Shown here: one piece after another, positions 60,378 through 64,000 of the stretch
Layout: the number at the start of each line of letters is the position of its first letter
How positions within the stretch are numbered: the stretch's first letter is position 1
The notes under the pieces: model-generated
The model's database searches: none
What the model saw: the letters and a program-made list of their open reading frames with translations, nothing else
Told to the model about the DNA's origin: nothing
Assembly (NCBI RefSeq): GCF_007655135.1
Contig: NC_045129.1
Location: 22,232,274 to 22,296,273 of the forward strand
Direction: 5' to 3'
DNA length: 64,000 nucleotides
DNA from: Punica granatum
Taxonomy: Eukaryota > Streptophyta > Magnoliopsida > Myrtales > Lythraceae
Translations under genes and position numbers: made by a program

Positions 60378-63300
60378 TTCCTATTTTTATTTTTAAAAAA
60401 GAATAAAAATATTCACCGTCTCTATCCTCTCTTGCGAGAGAAAATCTCATATGTAATGGATATATTACGTGACAAATTCTACAAGTCTCTCTCATTTCTC
60501 TCTTCGACTATCTTCCCTCTCTTACTCTCTAAATTCTCTTTCGTCTTCTCTGAGTTTTTTTTTCCCGATAATGATATGAAATCCAACATCACTCCTATGG
60601 AATTCAATAACATCATTTGACCAGAATATTGATGATTAGTTAATGCTATGTTGATGGGGCTTCGACGCCCTTTATCACCCTAAACATTAAGGATAAAATG
60701 CAATAATCACCCATAAGATTTGGAGAAATGGCATTTAACCTCATTTATTGATAAAATATACACTTAATTCTATTTGACTTAGTTGACCAAATTATTATTT
60801 TTTAGAAGAATACTAATTAGGGTCACTTATTTAGTCCATACATTTATTTTTTTACTGAATAAAGTTCACATTGCATAAAATGTTAATGGACGGTCTATAT
60901 CATTTTTATATTTTTATTTAAGAAGTAAAAGTTAAAAGTAAACAATAAAAATTGTTGAACGCTTCGATCAAATAGGACAAATAAAGAGAGGGTGGCATGT
61001 CACCAGGCACTAAGGATGAAAGTAGAAAATAAAAAACGAGTCCAAAAACCGAATTCCCAATTTCTATTTTGAACGGTTTCATATCTTAATTTGGTTCTTG
61101 GGTTTTTGGGAAAAATCCGATAGCAACCCGACCCTACCCAAATTTAAATTTCAAAATAAATTTAGGATTTTCAAATATCTAAATTTATTTTACCTGACTT
61201 TGAATTTGTATCTGGTGTTGGTTTTTGTTTTGATGAGTATTACATTATATGTCATTTACGTTAGTTTCATTTAATGAGCACCACCTCAGGAAACATCATT
61301 GGAGGCCTTATACAAATATTTTATGTAATGTGACTGCTTTATTTATTAAAAATAAATTATGGTCTTGAAAAGTAAAATTCATAAGTGAACTTATGATTTT
61401 TTTCCCCAAATATAATAGCTTAGTCAAATAAGTCAAATGAGACTAAGTGCATATTTTTTCAACAAAAAGGACTAAGTATCATTTCCCTAAACCTTGAGGA
61501 AGGCTAGCGAATTTTACCCAAAAATTAATGTTAAAGTATAAACAGACTCAAAAAAATCAGGAGTGGATGTTTGTTTTTAGCTCAAGTAGAAAGTTTTGAT
61601 AACTATTTCGACACTTGTTATATTAAGAAAGACTTGCTCGATGTAAGCGCTACGCATATGTTTATATGATGTTTTTAAATCATGTTAATGCGGTTATCAT
61701 GTCCCTTTATATCATGTTTTCCTACCCATAAATGACTTTACTTGATAAAATATTAATACGTTTATGTAACGAATTATGAAAAAATTTGTACTATTAAATA
61801 TATATATATATATTTTAAAGGAAGGCCTTGTATAACAACATATGAATTTGATTTGGAGGGAAAAAGAGAGGGAACTAATGAGAGTTGATTCAAACGGTTT
61901 GGTGATTGTTTCCCTTAAATAATGTTTTGAAGAAAATTCACCCTGGAGAAATTTATCCTTAGTGGACCGACTCGGCTCGACTAGATTAGTTAGAGTTCAA
62001 TTGAGCTTCCAGATATCATAATTCACACTGAAATAAAAAAAAAAAAGAGACAGAGTTATTTTGGGAGGTAAAAAAAAAAGAAAAAAGTAGTTATTTTGGT
62101 GAAATTACAATCAAATCCTTAATTTAATGACTCGTATAAATTGAAATATATGTCGTGTGATATTGGTGTTTTGGGAATATCGAAAGTTCGATGAAGGTTC
62201 AATTTGGTCTTTATAATAGCATTAAGAACGATAATTGTAATTAATTATTATTTATATTTTTCATATTTAAGTTCTAAAGTATATTACGTTGAAATTAGTT
62301 ATTTTTCAAAAAGTTAGTTATCTTCATGTTCGTTATTATTAATGATAATTTACTTTCAAGTGGAAGAGTTATATGTTTCTGAATTGTTTTATAACAAATA
62401 TTTTAACTTCAAAGATACTATTGTCATTTTAAAATGAATTTTTATTTCTTCTTTAAAATATTGTTCCACAATTAAAAGACTTTATATCACTTGATAAACC
62501 CTCAATAGTTTTTCTTTTATTTTTAAGTTTAAATATATTTAATTAATTTCTCCATTCTAGCATTCTTTGTAGCGGAAGAAGTATATGCTTCAAGGAGTAT
62601 AAACTGGAAGTGAACTTTGAGGGACGAATACATCAAGACTCGAAGAGTTGATTAATAAGGAGCTGAGGAGTAGCTAAAAAAACTTACAATGCAAGCTCTC
62701 TTTAAGAGGAGCCCAAATTATTATTGTATATATTACCTAAATTTTGTTGAGTTTGTAATAATATTTTAGTAATTTACTAATTTTATCATATTCATATGAT
62801 TAATTTTGTTAAAAATCAAGCCCAAGCTGATTTTACTGGAACTCCGAAGGTCGAGATATATTTCTATGTTCCATGGCTGTGTTTTTATTTTAATTGAAAA
62901 ATAAATTATAAGATATGGAGTACTTGTATGTATTCAGACGATGCTCGTTGCGAGTGTTTACTTCTATATATTATAGCTAATCTTTTCTATATAGAAATAG
63001 TGAAATGGCGACTTAGTTTAATAATTGATATTTTTTAAAGGGAAAATAGACCGAAAAATCAATTACTTTCATGAAATTTATTGATCTATCAATTTTTTAA
63101 GTTTTGCTCTGAAAAATTACAACGTTTACCTCTGTTTCCTTGATTTACGAATCCATAAATTGGGCCGTCAAAACTGCTGACGTGGCTGTTAACGGTGCTG
63201 ATGTCATAGATAGTTGCTTATGTAGATGGCATACCACAGACTTTTTAACATAAAAAGTGACATAGTTTGCTTTTTATTTCCCCTCATCTACCAAAATATC

Positions 63301-63535
63301 AACTACTTTAAAAATCACATAATTTACTTATATTCCATCATCTACCAAAATATGGTTTCTTTCAAAAATCATATATACCAAAATATGATTTCTTGGAATG
63401 ATTATAAGTTTGAATTAGGGACATAATATATGTATGTTGATTTGAATCTTAAAAAAAAGAATTAATAGAAAAAAAGTGTTAGAATAATCACAATTTGTCA
63501 TTTGCAAATCAAAAAAATATCCATGTTAGCTATTA
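60378..63535. other. AT-rich intergenic region
   Basis: No gene or structured element could be supported. A short (TA)n run lies at about 61798-61812. Open frames at 60432-60620 and 63226-63426 have no recognised domain. Confidence 0.5.
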
Positions 63536-63715
63536 CCCGATCTGGGCAGGTACCTTGCATGACCCGCCCTATTTAGGAAGGGTATTACCTGGTCCGTGCT
63601 GAAACAGGCCGGACATGGGCATGAAATGTAATGCCCATGCACGGGCCAGGTCGGGTGTAGATATGGTATAGGGCCTGCACTAAATTGGCCCGACTAGACT
63701 TGGCCTACAGATATA
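63536..63715. repeat. GC-rich repeat island, possible transposon end
   Basis: A block rich in GGGCCAGG, CCCGCCC and GGGCATG words inside very AT-rich DNA (ATCTGGGCAGGTACC through TTGGCCCGACTAGAC). Such GGCCC-rich ends occur in some plant hAT-type MITEs, but ends and target duplication are not visible. Confidence 0.3.
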
Positions 63716-64000
63716 TATATAAATAAGTAATAATAATATAAGAATTATAATAATATTATACGATTGTAAAAGTGTTTTATAGGAAATTCCCAACTTACAC
63801 CATAACCCTAATCGTTTCTATCTCTTCTTGATTTTGTTAATTTAAAAAGATTCTAGGGTTTGAAACTTTGAAGCCACCACCGTCGCAACACAATACCTTG
63901 CCCATGTCTCCTCCACATGCTCAGTCGTAACACATCCGCACCTGTAAGCACCTCGTTCCGCCTTGGGGTAGGATCATTATTCAGGGAGCATACTGTCAGC
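63716..64000. other. Window end, no gene recognised
   Basis: 63880-64000 becomes less AT-rich, with pyrimidine-rich words (TCTCTTCTTGA, GTCTCCTCC), and may approach a gene beyond the window. Nothing can be assigned. Confidence 0.4.

Overview
This is nuclear DNA from a flowering plant, almost certainly a eudicot. It has genes with GT-AG introns, plant Ty3/gypsy and L1-type retrotransposons, long AT-rich intergenic stretches, and no bacterial gene organisation. The long-LTR gypsy element carries an extra ORF whose protein resembles ones I remember from pomegranate (Punica, Myrtales). That species guess comes from memory and is weak.

Layout. 1-3908 is AT-rich intergenic DNA with an LTR-like remnant and a degraded foldback MITE. 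3909-35244 is one nested stack. A full-length L1-type LINE of about 6.3 kb (3920-35233, flanked by the 11-bp duplication GAATTGCAAGA) has been split twice. The first split is a 3.2-kb non-autonomous gypsy element (4361-7609), one LTR of which carries a Mutator-type MITE (6936-7413). The second is a 21.8-kb Tat/Ogre-type gypsy element (9762-31552, 5-kb LTRs, 5-bp duplication GTGCT) that cuts the LINE endonuclease. The Ogre element reads on the minus strand: right LTR, primer-binding site, extra ORF, gag, protease, a predicted 210-bp intron, RT/RNase H/integrase, minisatellite, polypurine tract, left LTR. It carries several nonsense mutations outside pol.

35245-39176 holds a foldback element, a fragment of a PRMC/HemK-type methyltransferase gene and diverged repeats. 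39177-51295 is a decayed class-A heat-shock transcription factor gene, closest in my judgement to HSFA8. It has two recognisable exons and an intron swollen to about 10.9 kb by three tandem copies of a gag-only gypsy element (periods about 3.3-3.4 kb). One of those LTRs contains a solo LTR of the 4361-7609 family.

52000-64000 is AT-rich and dotted with MITEs. It contains the only apparently intact host gene, a seven-exon MATE transporter (54941-58180, about 485 residues, DTX18/DTX19/ALF5-like). A MITE with a perfect 9-bp target duplication lies 100 bp after its stop codon.

The window therefore has one probably functional gene, two host pseudogenes and a readable record of successive insertions. 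I saw no tRNA, rRNA, CRISPR or prokaryote-type system.
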